NCBI GenBank assembly: GCA_013696915.1
Contig: JACCXR010000337.1
Span: 1 to 21,916, forward strand
Reading direction: 5' to 3'
Origin: Euzebyaceae bacterium
GTDB taxonomy: Bacteria > Actinomycetota > Nitriliruptoria > Euzebyales > Egibacteraceae
Length of the DNA stretch: 21,916 nt
Position numbers and translations under genes: made by a program. The notes under the pieces were generated by a model. The model was not told the DNA's origin, searched no databases, and saw only the letters and a list, made by a program, of their open reading frames with translations. Shown here piece after piece: positions 1 through 7,529 of this stretch (the first letter of the stretch is position 1; each line of letters begins with the position of its first letter).

Positions 1-282
1 CTCGGCATCGCGATCGGGACGGGCGCAGACGTCGCGATCGAGTCGAGCGACCTCACCCTCCTGCGCGGCGACGTCGAGGGCGTCGCGACCGCGATCGAGC
101 TGTCACGCCGCACCTACCGCACGATCCGCCAGAACCTCGGCTGGGCGTTCGCCTACAACGTCGCGGCCCTGCCGCTCGCCGCCATGGGGCTGCTGAACCC
201 GATGATCGCCGGCGCCGCGATGGCGTTCTCGTCCGTCAGCGTCGTCGCCAACTCGCTGCGCCTCCGCCGCTTCGGCCGCTAG
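1..282 (+). CDS. copA: Copper-type P1B ATPase, C-terminal fragment
   Basis: The window opens inside this gene; 93 C-terminal residues and the TAG stop are visible. The fragment begins in the hinge after the P-domain (GTGADVAIESSDLTLL, the metal-ATPase form of the GDGxND-downstream segment). It then carries the last two membrane helices, with a Y-N pair in FAYNVAALPLAA and an M-x-x-S-S motif in AMAFSSVSVVANS. In the P1B family these residues form the transmembrane site of Cu(I) exporters, so a copper-exporting CopA/CtpV-like pump is likely. The N-terminal metal-binding domain, phosphorylation site and ATP site lie outside the window, so specificity rests on the two helices only. It ends 117 nt before the liv operon on the same strand. 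Confidence 0.85.
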   Translation, partial: LGIAIGTGADVAIESSDLTLLRGDVEGVATAIELSRRTYRTIRQNLGWAFAYNVAALPLAAMGLLNPMIAGAAMAFSSVSVVANSLRLRRFGR

Positions 283-305
283 ACCCGAGCCAACGGGCGG
301 TCTTT
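281..305 (+). terminator. Weak hairpin after the P-type ATPase
   Basis: AGACC (281-285) can pair with GGTCT (299-303), or CCCG (284-287) with CGGG (294-297), and a short TTT run follows at 303-305. The stem is short and the two pairings compete, so this is only a possible terminator separating the ATPase from the liv operon. Confidence 0.25.
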
Positions 306-316
306 CGCCGCGCCCG

Positions 317-345
317 CAGACAGGCGCCCCCTCGTTCTCTACTAT
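317..345 (+). promoter_or_regulatory. Candidate promoter of the liv operon
   Basis: A -10-like TACTAT (340-345) lies 17 nt downstream of CAGACA (317-322), which shares four positions with the TTGACA -35 consensus. TACTAT is the most AT-rich hexamer in the 117-nt gap before livF. Transcription would start near 352, leaving a leader of about 48 nt that contains the Shine-Dalgarno of livF. This is inferred from motif and position only. Confidence 0.4.
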
Positions 346-399
346 CCGGCAAGTACGTCGCCATCCGCCGTGCGGTGAGGGGACGAGGGAAGGCAGCCG

Positions 400-1185
400 G
401 TGCTGTCCGTCGAGAACCTGGAAGTCGTCTACGACGACGTCATCCTGGTCCTGCGCGGGGTCAGCCTGGACGTGCCGGAGGGGAAGATCGTCGCGCTGCT
501 CGGCGCGAACGGTGCCGGCAAGACCACCCTGCTGCGCGCCGTGTCCGGGCTGCTCGACGTGCACGAGGGTGAGGTCACCAAGGGGCAGATCACCCTCGAC
601 GGCGACCCCATCCACCACCTGTCCCCGGCCAGGGTCGTGAGCGCGGGCGTCAAGCAGGTCCTCGAGGGGCGGCGGGTCTTCGCCGAGTTCAGCGTCGAGG
701 AGAACCTGCGCGTGGGGGCGCACAGAAACACCCGCAGACTCTCCGAGAACATGGAGCGGGTCTACGACCTGTTCCCGGTGCTGCGCGACCGGCGCCGGGC
801 GACGGCCGGGTACCTGTCCGGCGGCGAGCAGCAGATGCTCGCCATGGGCCGCGCGATGATGTCCGATCCCCGCTACCTGCTGCTCGACGAGCCCAGCCTC
901 GGCCTGGCTCCGCTGCTGGTGCAGCAGATCCGCGACCTGATCGTCGAGATCAACCAGCGCGGCACCACCGTCCTGCTGGTCGAGCAGAACGCCAGCATGG
1001 CCCTGTCCATCGCCGAGCACGGCTACATTATGGAGACGGGCAAGATCGTGATGGACAAGGGCGCCTCCGAACTGCTCGAGGACGAAGACGTCCGCGAGTT
1101 CTACCTGGGGCTGCACGACGAGGGCACCCCCCGGTCGTTCCGCGACGTCAAGCACTACAAGCGGCGCAAGCGGTGGCTGTCGTGA
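400..1185 (+). CDS. livF: ABC transporter ATP-binding protein, LivF type
   Basis: One of the two ATPases of a branched-chain-amino-acid-type (HAAT family) importer; it binds and hydrolyses ATP at the cytoplasmic face of LivH/LivM. The protein has 261 residues. Visible motifs are Walker A GANGAGKTT near residue 35, signature LSGGEQQMLAMGRA near 140, and Walker B LLLDEPSLGLAP near 160, followed by the LivF-typical H-loop region LLVEQNA. The GTG start is supported by an AGGGAAGG-like ribosome binding site 7 nt upstream. The C-terminus carries an unusually basic tail (RSFRDVKHYKRRKRWLS). From memory this marks LivF proteins encoded beside an acyl-CoA synthetase, as here. It is the first gene of the operon and overlaps livG. 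Confidence 0.93.
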   Translation: MLSVENLEVVYDDVILVLRGVSLDVPEGKIVALLGANGAGKTTLLRAVSGLLDVHEGEVTKGQITLDGDPIHHLSPARVVSAGVKQVLEGRRVFAEFSVEENLRVGAHRNTRRLSENMERVYDLFPVLRDRRRATAGYLSGGEQQMLAMGRAMMSDPRYLLLDEPSLGLAPLLVQQIRDLIVEINQRGTTVLLVEQNASMALSIAEHGYIMETGKIVMDKGASELLEDEDVREFYLGLHDEGTPRSFRDVKHYKRRKRWLS

Positions 1186-2033
1186 GCGACGCGTTCGCCG
1201 CCGCGCTGGAGAAGACCTCCGCGGAGGTCGACGACGCCCGCCCGGTGCTGGAGTTCTCCGACGTGCATCTGCACTTCGCCGGCGTCAGGGCGATCAGCGG
1301 CATCTCCTTCGAGGTCGGTGCGAAGGAGCTGTTCGCGATCATCGGCCCGAACGGCGCCGGCAAGACGTCGATCTTCAACGTCCTCTCCGGCGTCTACCGG
1401 CCGCAGCGCGGGACGGTCCGCTTCGTCGGGGAGGACATCGTGGGCCGGTCGCCCCACCAGATCGCCGCGATGGGCATGGCCCGCACGTTCCAGAACATCG
1501 AGCTGTTCTCCAACCTCACGGTCATCGACAACCTCATGCTCGGCCGCCACCACCACGTCCGCTACGGCGTCCTGGCGGCGCTGGTGTTCGCCGGCAGGGC
1601 GCACAGCGAGGAGGTCGCCCACCGGGCGGTCGTCGAGGACATCATCGACTTCCTCGAGATCCAGCAGTACCGCAAGTTTCCGGTCGGCCTGCTGCCCTAC
1701 GGCATCCAGAAGCGCGTCGAGCTCGGTCGCGCCCTCGCGATGGAGCCGAAGCTGCTCCTGCTCGACGAGCCCGTCGCCGGGATGAACGTCGAGGAAACCG
1801 AGGACATGGCGCGGTTCGTCCTCGACATCCGCGACGAGCTCGCGGTCCCGATCATCATGGTCGAGCACGACATGGGCGTGGTGATGGACCTCGCCGACCG
1901 GGTGATGGTCGTCGACTTCGGCAGCCCGATCACGACCGGTCCGCCCCACGACGTCCAGCGCGACCCCGACGTCATCCGGGCCTACCTCGGCCAGGAGCAC
2001 GCCTCCGCCGCACCGATGGGAGCGCCGCGATGA
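1182..2033 (+). CDS. livG: ABC transporter ATP-binding protein, LivG type
   Basis: Second ATPase of the HAAT-type importer, partner of LivF. Walker A GPNGAGKTS lies near residue 55, the signature region LPYGIQKRVELGRALA near 171, and Walker B LLLLDEPVAGMN near 193. LPYGIQ replaces the more common LSYGQQ, a normal variation in LivG. The C-terminal YLGQ motif is typical of the family. Two GTG codons are possible: 1182 gives a 4-nt GTGA overlap with the livF stop, matching the other junctions of this operon; 1173 would add three residues. No strong Shine-Dalgarno is seen for either, so translation is probably coupled to livF. Confidence 0.93.
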   Translation: MSDAFAAALEKTSAEVDDARPVLEFSDVHLHFAGVRAISGISFEVGAKELFAIIGPNGAGKTSIFNVLSGVYRPQRGTVRFVGEDIVGRSPHQIAAMGMARTFQNIELFSNLTVIDNLMLGRHHHVRYGVLAALVFAGRAHSEEVAHRAVVEDIIDFLEIQQYRKFPVGLLPYGIQKRVELGRALAMEPKLLLLDEPVAGMNVEETEDMARFVLDIRDELAVPIIMVEHDMGVVMDLADRVMVVDFGSPITTGPPHDVQRDPDVIRAYLGQEHASAAPMGAPR

Positions 2034-3928
2034 CCGCCACCCTTGAACCCCCCGCACCCACCACGACCATGACCGTCCCGGCGCGCGTGCGCGACCGGGC
2101 GCAGCGCGACCCGCAGCGCGTCGCCCTGCGGGAGAAGGACTTCGGGATCTGGCAGGAGGTCACCTGGGCGCAGTACTGGGATCACGTCCTCGACGTCGCC
2201 CATGGCCTGCTCGCCCTGGGGGTGGCCCCGGGCGACCGGGTCGCGATCCACTCCGAGAACCGGCCCGAGTGGCTCTACGCCGACCTCGCCACCTGTGCCG
2301 TCCGGGCGATCACCATGGGCCTGTACCCGACGAACCCGGCGGCCGAGGTCTCCTACCTGCTGTCGAACTCGGGCTCGAAGATCCTCGTCGCCGAGGACCA
2401 GGAGCAGGTCGACAAGGCGCTCGCCGTCGCCGGCGAGCTGCCCGACCTCGAGCGCATCGTCTACGTCGAGCCCCGCGGCATCCGGCACCGCTACGACGAC
2501 CCGCGCCTGCTGTCGTGGGACGACTTCCTGGTCCTGGGCCGCCGCCACCGCGCCGATCACCCCGCCACCGTCGAGGAGCGCATGAACTCGGCGGCGCCCG
2601 ACGACGTCATGACGCTGATCTACACGTCGGGCACCACCGGCCCGCCGAAGGGCGCGATGCTGACGAACGCGAACGTCGAGTTCGCGATCAAGGCGCTGGT
2701 GACCGAGGGCGGCTTCTACAACCCGCCCCCCGGTCCGGACGACATCACGCTGTCTTACCTCCCGCTGTGCCACGTCGCCGAGCGCATCGCCACCGTTTGG
2801 GTGAACGCCCAGGCCGGCACGACCGTGCACTTCGCCGAGTCGATCGAGACGGTGCAGCAGAACCTCCGCGAGGTGCAGCCAACGCTGTTCTTCGCCGTGC
2901 CGCGCATCTGGGAGAAGATTCACGCGGGCATCCAGATCCGCATGGCGTCCGCGTCGCTGGTCAAGCGGTTGAACTACGCCCTGTGGATCCGGGTCGCGGG
3001 CCGCATCGGCGACGCGATGGTCCGCAACGGCGGACGACCGACGGCGCAGACCCGGGTCCTGTACGGGCTCGGCTACCCCTTCCTCTTCCGGTCGCTGCGC
3101 GACCGGGTCGGACTCCGCAAGTGCCGGGCGGCCGGGTCCGGGGCTGCGCCGATCGCCCCCGAGATCCTGCAGTGGTTCTTCGGCATCGGCGTCCCGATCT
3201 ACGAGATCTACGGCATGACGGAGAACAGCGCGGTCGCGACGGTCAACCGCCCCGGCCGGGTGAAGCTCGGCACGGTCGGCGAGCCCCAGCCGGGGACCGA
3301 GCTGCGCATCGATTCCGAGACCGGCGAGATCCTCACCCGGAACCCGGCGGTGTTCGCCGGCTACTGGCGCAACGCCGACGCCACCCGCCGCACCCTCGAA
3401 CCGGACGGGTGGCTCCACACCGGCGACGTCGGCGTCTGGGTCGACGGCACGCACGTGAAGATCACCGACCGGATGAAGGACATCATCATCACGGCCGGCG
3501 GCAAGAACGTCTCCCCTTCGGAGATCGAGAACGCGATCAAGGCCTCGCCGTACGTCAAGGAGGCGGTCGTGATCGGCGACCGGCGGCCCTACCTCACCGC
3601 GCTGATCGGGATCGAGCTCGACACCGTCGGCGACTGGGCGCAACGCCGGCGGCTGCCGTACACCACGTACCGGGACCTCGCGGACAAGCCGGAGGTCCGC
3701 AAGCTCGTCCAGGGCGTCGTCGATGGCGTCAACAGCCGCGTGGCGTCGGCCGAGCAGATCAAGAAGTTCACGATGCTGCCCAAGGAGCTGGACCACGAGG
3801 ACGGCGAGCTGACGGCAACGCAGAAGGTCAAGCGCGCGGCGATCACCGACATGTTCGCCGGCCTCGTCGACGGCATGTACGGCGGGGGCCGGTCGGCCTC
3901 CGGCAGACCCGCGGGGACCGCGCCGTGA
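2030..3928 (+). CDS. AMP-forming acyl-CoA synthetase within the liv operon
   Basis: An ANL-superfamily ligase of 632 residues that should activate a carboxylic acid to an acyl-AMP and then an acyl-CoA. The ATP-binding loop YTSGTTGPPKGAM lies near residues 197-209, the YGMTEN motif near 398, the TGDVG hinge aspartate region near 463, and DRMKDIIITAGGKNVSPSEIE near 480-500. The A10-type lysine is in TATQKVKR near residue 597. Length and motifs match the long-chain fatty-acyl-CoA synthetase (FadD/FAA1-like) branch. It overlaps livG (ATGA) and livH (GTGA) by 4 nt each, so it is co-translated with the transporter. By inference it traps the imported acid as a CoA ester; the substrate cannot be read from sequence. 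Confidence 0.9.
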   Translation: MTATLEPPAPTTTMTVPARVRDRAQRDPQRVALREKDFGIWQEVTWAQYWDHVLDVAHGLLALGVAPGDRVAIHSENRPEWLYADLATCAVRAITMGLYPTNPAAEVSYLLSNSGSKILVAEDQEQVDKALAVAGELPDLERIVYVEPRGIRHRYDDPRLLSWDDFLVLGRRHRADHPATVEERMNSAAPDDVMTLIYTSGTTGPPKGAMLTNANVEFAIKALVTEGGFYNPPPGPDDITLSYLPLCHVAERIATVWVNAQAGTTVHFAESIETVQQNLREVQPTLFFAVPRIWEKIHAGIQIRMASASLVKRLNYALWIRVAGRIGDAMVRNGGRPTAQTRVLYGLGYPFLFRSLRDRVGLRKCRAAGSGAAPIAPEILQWFFGIGVPIYEIYGMTENSAVATVNRPGRVKLGTVGEPQPGTELRIDSETGEILTRNPAVFAGYWRNADATRRTLEPDGWLHTGDVGVWVDGTHVKITDRMKDIIITAGGKNVSPSEIENAIKASPYVKEAVVIGDRRPYLTALIGIELDTVGDWAQRRRLPYTTYRDLADKPEVRKLVQGVVDGVNSRVASAEQIKKFTMLPKELDHEDGELTATQKVKRAAITDMFAGLVDGMYGGGRSASGRPAGTAP

Positions 3929-4818
3929 CCAGGTTCGGGCAGAGCCTGATCCAGGGGCTCGGCAACGGGTCGATCTACGCCCTGCTCGCCCTCGGCTTCG
4001 TGATCATCTACAAGTCGACGCTCGTCATCAGCTTCGCCCAGCCGGCGCTGATGGTGGCCGGAGCGACCATGGTCGTCTTCCTGACCGGGTCGTTCGGGCT
4101 CCCGTTCTTCGCGGCGGTTCCGGTGGCGATGCTGCTCACCGCGCTGCTCGGGCTGATCGTGGAGCGCTCGGCCCTGCGCCCGATGGTCGGCAAGCCCGTG
4201 TTCGTCGTGGCGATCATCACGATCGGCGTCGACATCACCATCCGCGTGGTCGTCAACCGCTTCCTCGGCAACACCATCCGCAACTTCACGAGCCCGTGGG
4301 GGCTGGACACCCTCCGGGTCGGCGACGTGTTCGTGCAGCAGCGCTTCCTCGCGATGATGCTCACGACGGCTGTGGTCGTGGCGGCCCTGTTTGCGTTCTT
4401 CAAGTACTCCCGCACGGGGCTGGCGATGCGGGCGACCGCGTTCGACCAGGAGACCGCCCTGGCGCAGGGCATCTCCGTCGGCATGGTGTTCGCCCTGTCG
4501 TGGGCGATCGCCGGAGCGCTCGCCGCCCTGGCCGGCACGTTCGTGGGAACCGGCGGGAGCATCGACCAGCAGACCTGGATCATCGCCCTGAAGGCCCTGC
4601 CGGCGATCATCATCGGCGGCCTGGACTCCGTCGGCGGCGCCGTGATCGGCGGGCTCGTCGTCGGGGTGATCGAGGCGCTGGTCGGGACCTACCAGCCGAC
4701 GGCGGCGCCGTGGCTCGGCAACAACTTCGCGGTCGTCTCGCCCTACGTCGTCCTGCTGATCGTGCTCCTCCTCCGACCGTACGGCCTGTTCGGCACCCCC
4801 GAGGTCGAGCGGGTATGA
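3925..4818 (+). CDS. livH: ABC transporter permease, LivH type
   Basis: Inner-membrane permease of the HAAT importer, 297 residues, nearly all of it hydrophobic helices separated by short loops. Family hallmarks are the N-terminal GLGNGSIYALLALGFVIIYK, the EAA-like cytoplasmic loop around RTGLAMRATAFDQETALAQGI (near residue 170), and the KALPAIIIGGLDSVGGAVIGG segment (near 222). It ends with the LivH-typical LLRPYGLFG. The GTG start at 3925 overlaps the acyl-CoA synthetase stop by 4 nt and gives the expected N-terminus; the same frame is open far upstream but antiparallel to family expectation. It overlaps livM by 4 nt. Confidence 0.92.
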   Translation: MTRFGQSLIQGLGNGSIYALLALGFVIIYKSTLVISFAQPALMVAGATMVVFLTGSFGLPFFAAVPVAMLLTALLGLIVERSALRPMVGKPVFVVAIITIGVDITIRVVVNRFLGNTIRNFTSPWGLDTLRVGDVFVQQRFLAMMLTTAVVVAALFAFFKYSRTGLAMRATAFDQETALAQGISVGMVFALSWAIAGALAALAGTFVGTGGSIDQQTWIIALKALPAIIIGGLDSVGGAVIGGLVVGVIEALVGTYQPTAAPWLGNNFAVVSPYVVLLIVLLLRPYGLFGTPEVERV

Positions 4819-5960
4819 CGGCGCTGCTGACGGACCGCGGCGGCCGGGGGTCCCGGCCGAGGGGGCGACCGGAGCTCTACACGTCCTACTCCTCCGACAT
4901 CGCCCTGCTGAACACGCCGGCCAAGCGCGCCGGCGTGCTCGCGATCGTCGCGGCGGCGTTCGCCCTGCCGTTCGCGGTCAGCGACCAGGTGCTGGTCCTG
5001 CTGGGCACCGGGCTGGCGATGTCGGTGGGTGCGATCGGGCTCAACATCGTGACGGGCTACGCCGGCCAGGTGTCCCTCGGCCACGCGTTCTTCGTCGGCC
5101 TGGGGGCCTACACCGCCGCGGTGCTCAGCGGCGACCCCGACGGCCGGCTGGTCGGGTTCGGCCTGCCGATGGTCGTGTGGCTGCCCGCCGCGGGCCTGGT
5201 CGCGGGGGCGGCCGGCCTGCTGGTGGCGCCGCTCGCCACCCGGCTGCGGGGGCTGTACCTGGCGATCGTCACGCTCGGCCTCGTCTTCCTCGGCGAGCAC
5301 GTCTTCCGCGAGTGGGACAGCGTCACCGGCGGCCCGGGGGTGGGGCGCGACGCCGTCCAGGCCAGCCTCTTCGGCAACTCCCTGACCGCCGGCGGCGCGG
5401 TGCTCAGCGGCGCCCAGAAGGTCTACCTGTTCGCCCTGGTGGTCCTGATCGCGGCGGCGGTGCCGGCCCGCAACCTCGCGCGGTCCGGCGTCGGGCGGGC
5501 GTTCGCCGCGGTCCGCGACCGCGACATCGCCGCCGAGGTCATCGGGGTGAGCCTCACCAAGGCGAAGCTGCTCGCCTTCACGATCTCGTCGTTCTACGCC
5601 GGCATCTGCGGCGCGCTGCTCTACACGATCACCCGCACGGTCGAGCCGAACTCGTTCAACCTCCTGCTCAGCGTCCGGTTCATCGCGATGGTGCTGATCG
5701 GCGGTGCGGCCACGATTTCCGGTTCGATCATGGGGGCGATGTTCGTCACGCTCCTCCCCCGCTTCACCCAGCAGGTGCCCCGTTTCGTGCCCTTCATCGG
5801 GCAGGGCGTCACCGGGGGCGGGCTGTTGACCAACGTCGAGCTCGAGGCCATGCTCTACGGCCTGCTCATCATCGCGTTCCTGATCTTCGAACCGCGCGGG
5901 CTGTTCGGGGTATGGCTGCGGGTCCGCAACTACTGGAAGGGATGGCCCTTCTCGTACTGA
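4815..5960 (+). CDS. livM: ABC transporter permease, LivM type
   Basis: Second permease of the importer, 381 residues. After a polar N-terminal extension of about 40 residues (containing RPELYTSYSSD) come multiple membrane helices. LivM landmarks are GLNIVTGYAGQVSLGHAFFVGLGAY near residue 78, the cytoplasmic EAA-like loop SGVGRAFAAVRDRDIAAEVIGVSLTKAK near 225, a GGAATISGSIMGA loop near 295, and the terminal FEPRGLFG. The ATG start at 4815 overlaps the livH stop by 4 nt. The binding-protein gene follows after 40 nt. Confidence 0.92.
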   Translation: MTALLTDRGGRGSRPRGRPELYTSYSSDIALLNTPAKRAGVLAIVAAAFALPFAVSDQVLVLLGTGLAMSVGAIGLNIVTGYAGQVSLGHAFFVGLGAYTAAVLSGDPDGRLVGFGLPMVVWLPAAGLVAGAAGLLVAPLATRLRGLYLAIVTLGLVFLGEHVFREWDSVTGGPGVGRDAVQASLFGNSLTAGGAVLSGAQKVYLFALVVLIAAAVPARNLARSGVGRAFAAVRDRDIAAEVIGVSLTKAKLLAFTISSFYAGICGALLYTITRTVEPNSFNLLLSVRFIAMVLIGGAATISGSIMGAMFVTLLPRFTQQVPRFVPFIGQGVTGGGLLTNVELEAMLYGLLIIAFLIFEPRGLFGVWLRVRNYWKGWPFSY

Positions 5961-5971
5961 AGGTTTTCGTC

Positions 5972-6004
5972 ATGCCCGTCTGGAATGAAAGGAACGCGGA
6001 ATGA
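5972..6004 (+). other. Ten-codon ORF overlapping the binding-protein start
   Basis: The 40-nt gap between livM and the binding-protein gene contains an ATG-started ORF encoding MPVWNERNAE. Its TGA overlaps the ATG of the next gene (ATGA at 6001-6004), the same junction style as the rest of the operon. AAGG at 5960-5963 could act as its ribosome binding site. It could be a coupling leader peptide, or simply chance, since the downstream gene already has its own AAAGGA site at 5988-5993. Confidence 0.2.
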
Positions 6005-7443
6005 AGCAGCACCGTCAATGGCCGAGGTTCGCCATCGTGCTGGCCGTGCTCGCGCTGATCGCGACCGGCTGTCGAGACTCCGGGACGACCGCCGACGTGG
6101 AGGACGTCGACACCGGGGCGGCGCCGGCCGAGACGACCGCACCGGCCGACACCGCCACCGACACCCCAACCGAGACGGCCGCCGACACGGCCACGCCGAC
6201 CGACACGGGGTCGCCCACCGAGGGCACGACGCCGGCCGGTGACATCGCCTTCGACACCGGCGTGACCGAAGAGGCCTGCCCCGACGCCGTGAACCCCGAC
6301 AACGGGTGCATCTACCTCGGCACGCTCTCCGACCTCACCGTGGGGCCCTTCGCCGCGCTCGCCGTGCCGATCACCGACGCGCAGAAGGCCTTCTGGAACC
6401 GCGTGAACGAAGACGGGGGCATCGGCGGCTTCGACGTGAACGTCACCGAGTTCGTCCGCGACAACCAGTACAACCCGGAGATCCACAACCAGGAGTACCA
6501 GGCGATCAAGAACGACGTCCTCGCGCTCGCGCAAACGCTCGGGTCGCCGACCACGGCGGCCATCATCGAGGACCTGAACGCCGAGGGCATCGTCGCCGTC
6601 CCGGCGTCGTGGACCTCGGAATGGGCCTTCCAGGACGTCATCCTCGAGTCCGGGGTGAACTACTGCTTCGAGTCGATGAACTCGATCGACTGGGCCGTGG
6701 AGAACCTCGAGGGCATCGAGACCGTCATGGCGGTCCATTACCCCGGCGACTACGGCGGCGACGCCGCCGCCGGCGCGCGGATCGCGGCCGAGGCCAACGG
6801 CCTCGAGTTCACCGATGTCGAGACCGCCCCGGGACCGGACAACCAGTCCGGGGCCATCAGCGCCGTCGCCAGCCAGCAGCCGGACCTGGTCATCCTCACG
6901 ACCAACCCAACGGACGCGGGCGCCGTCGTCGGCAACACGGCGGCGCAGGGCTACCAGGGGACGTTCATCGGCACCGGCCCGTCGTGGAACAAGGGGTTGC
7001 TCACCAGCCCCGCCGCCGAGGCCGTCCAGGCGCTGTACCTCGCCTCGGCCCCGTGGACGTGGACCCAGGAGTCGCCGGGCCGCGACGCGATGGAGGAGGC
7101 GCTTGGGGACGTCGACCTCAACGACGGCTACACCTCCGGGTGGGTCTGGTCCTACCCGCTGAAGGCCGCGCTGGAGCAGGCCGCCGAGAACGGCGACCTC
7201 ACCCGGGAGGGACTGCTCGCCGCCGTCTCCGAACTCGACGACGTCGACTACGAGGGCATGCTGCCCGACGAGGCCGGCAACTTCGTCGGCGACCCGAACG
7301 AGACCGCGTACCGCGGCAGCATCGTCTCCGAACCGAACCCGGAGGCGATCGTGGGCCTCGACGTGCTCCAGGACTTCTTCGTCGGCCCGACCGCCGAGGG
7401 CTACGACTTCACCCAGTCCTGCTTCACGACGACCGCCGGCTGA
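6001..7443 (+). CDS. livK: Liv-type substrate-binding lipoprotein
   Basis: Extracytoplasmic receptor of the importer, 480 residues. A lipoprotein signal peptide is clear: basic N-terminus (MKQHRQWPR), hydrophobic core, and lipobox LIATGC with the lipidated cysteine at residue 24. Residues 25-81 form a low-complexity Thr/Ala/Asp/Glu/Pro linker. The type I periplasmic-binding fold begins near CIYLGTLSDLTVGPF. This group lacks the canonical Leu/Ile/Val-binding sequence, so the ligand is unknown; the acyl-CoA synthetase in the operon hints at a carboxylic acid. AAAGGA 7 nt upstream supports the ATG. It is the last gene of the operon, followed by a hairpin at 7471-7516. The symbol livK denotes position and family, not proven specificity. 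Confidence 0.88.
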   Translation: MKQHRQWPRFAIVLAVLALIATGCRDSGTTADVEDVDTGAAPAETTAPADTATDTPTETAADTATPTDTGSPTEGTTPAGDIAFDTGVTEEACPDAVNPDNGCIYLGTLSDLTVGPFAALAVPITDAQKAFWNRVNEDGGIGGFDVNVTEFVRDNQYNPEIHNQEYQAIKNDVLALAQTLGSPTTAAIIEDLNAEGIVAVPASWTSEWAFQDVILESGVNYCFESMNSIDWAVENLEGIETVMAVHYPGDYGGDAAAGARIAAEANGLEFTDVETAPGPDNQSGAISAVASQQPDLVILTTNPTDAGAVVGNTAAQGYQGTFIGTGPSWNKGLLTSPAAEAVQALYLASAPWTWTQESPGRDAMEEALGDVDLNDGYTSGWVWSYPLKAALEQAAENGDLTREGLLAAVSELDDVDYEGMLPDEAGNFVGDPNETAYRGSIVSEPNPEAIVGLDVLQDFFVGPTAEGYDFTQSCFTTTAG

Positions 7444-7470
7444 CGCACCCGAGGTCCCCGGTCCATCGCG

Positions 7471-7516
7471 GTTCCGGGGTGGTTTCTTCGACAGTCCGAA
7501 GATTCCACCCCGGAAC
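7471..7516. terminator. Palindromic hairpin, copy 1, after the liv operon
   Basis: GTTCCGGGGTGG (7471-7482) pairs perfectly with CCACCCCGGAAC (7505-7516). An inner stem TCTTCG/CGAAGA (7485-7490 and 7497-7502) has a 6-nt loop, separated from the outer stem by a TT/TT internal mismatch. It lies between the convergent ends of the binding-protein gene (7443) and the DUF559 gene (7530), where a bidirectional terminator would sit. No T-run follows. The core is repeated at 8549-8588. Confidence 0.65.
7473..7512. repeat. 40-bp palindromic repeat, left copy
   Basis: This stretch matches 8549-8588 at 37 of 40 positions by direct comparison; the differences are TT versus AG next to the left stem and one C/T in the loop. 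Similarity stops abruptly outside the 40 bp. The copies bracket the DUF559 gene. This suggests a dispersed palindromic element (REP/MITE-like) rather than two unrelated terminators. Confidence 0.7.
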
Positions 7517-7529
7517 GCCGGGCCGACGA

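Noticed and set aside
1982..3796. 604-residue minus-strand ORF antisense to the acyl-CoA synthetase
   Set aside because: Arg/Asp/Val-rich composition without domains, produced by the absence of stops opposite a G/C-biased gene; the + strand protein is an unambiguous ligase.
6112..6240. Tandem repeat or CRISPR-like pattern in the binding-protein gene
   Set aside because: The repeated GACAC/ACCGA words encode a Thr/Asp/Pro/Glu-rich lipoprotein linker; there are no regular units or spacers.
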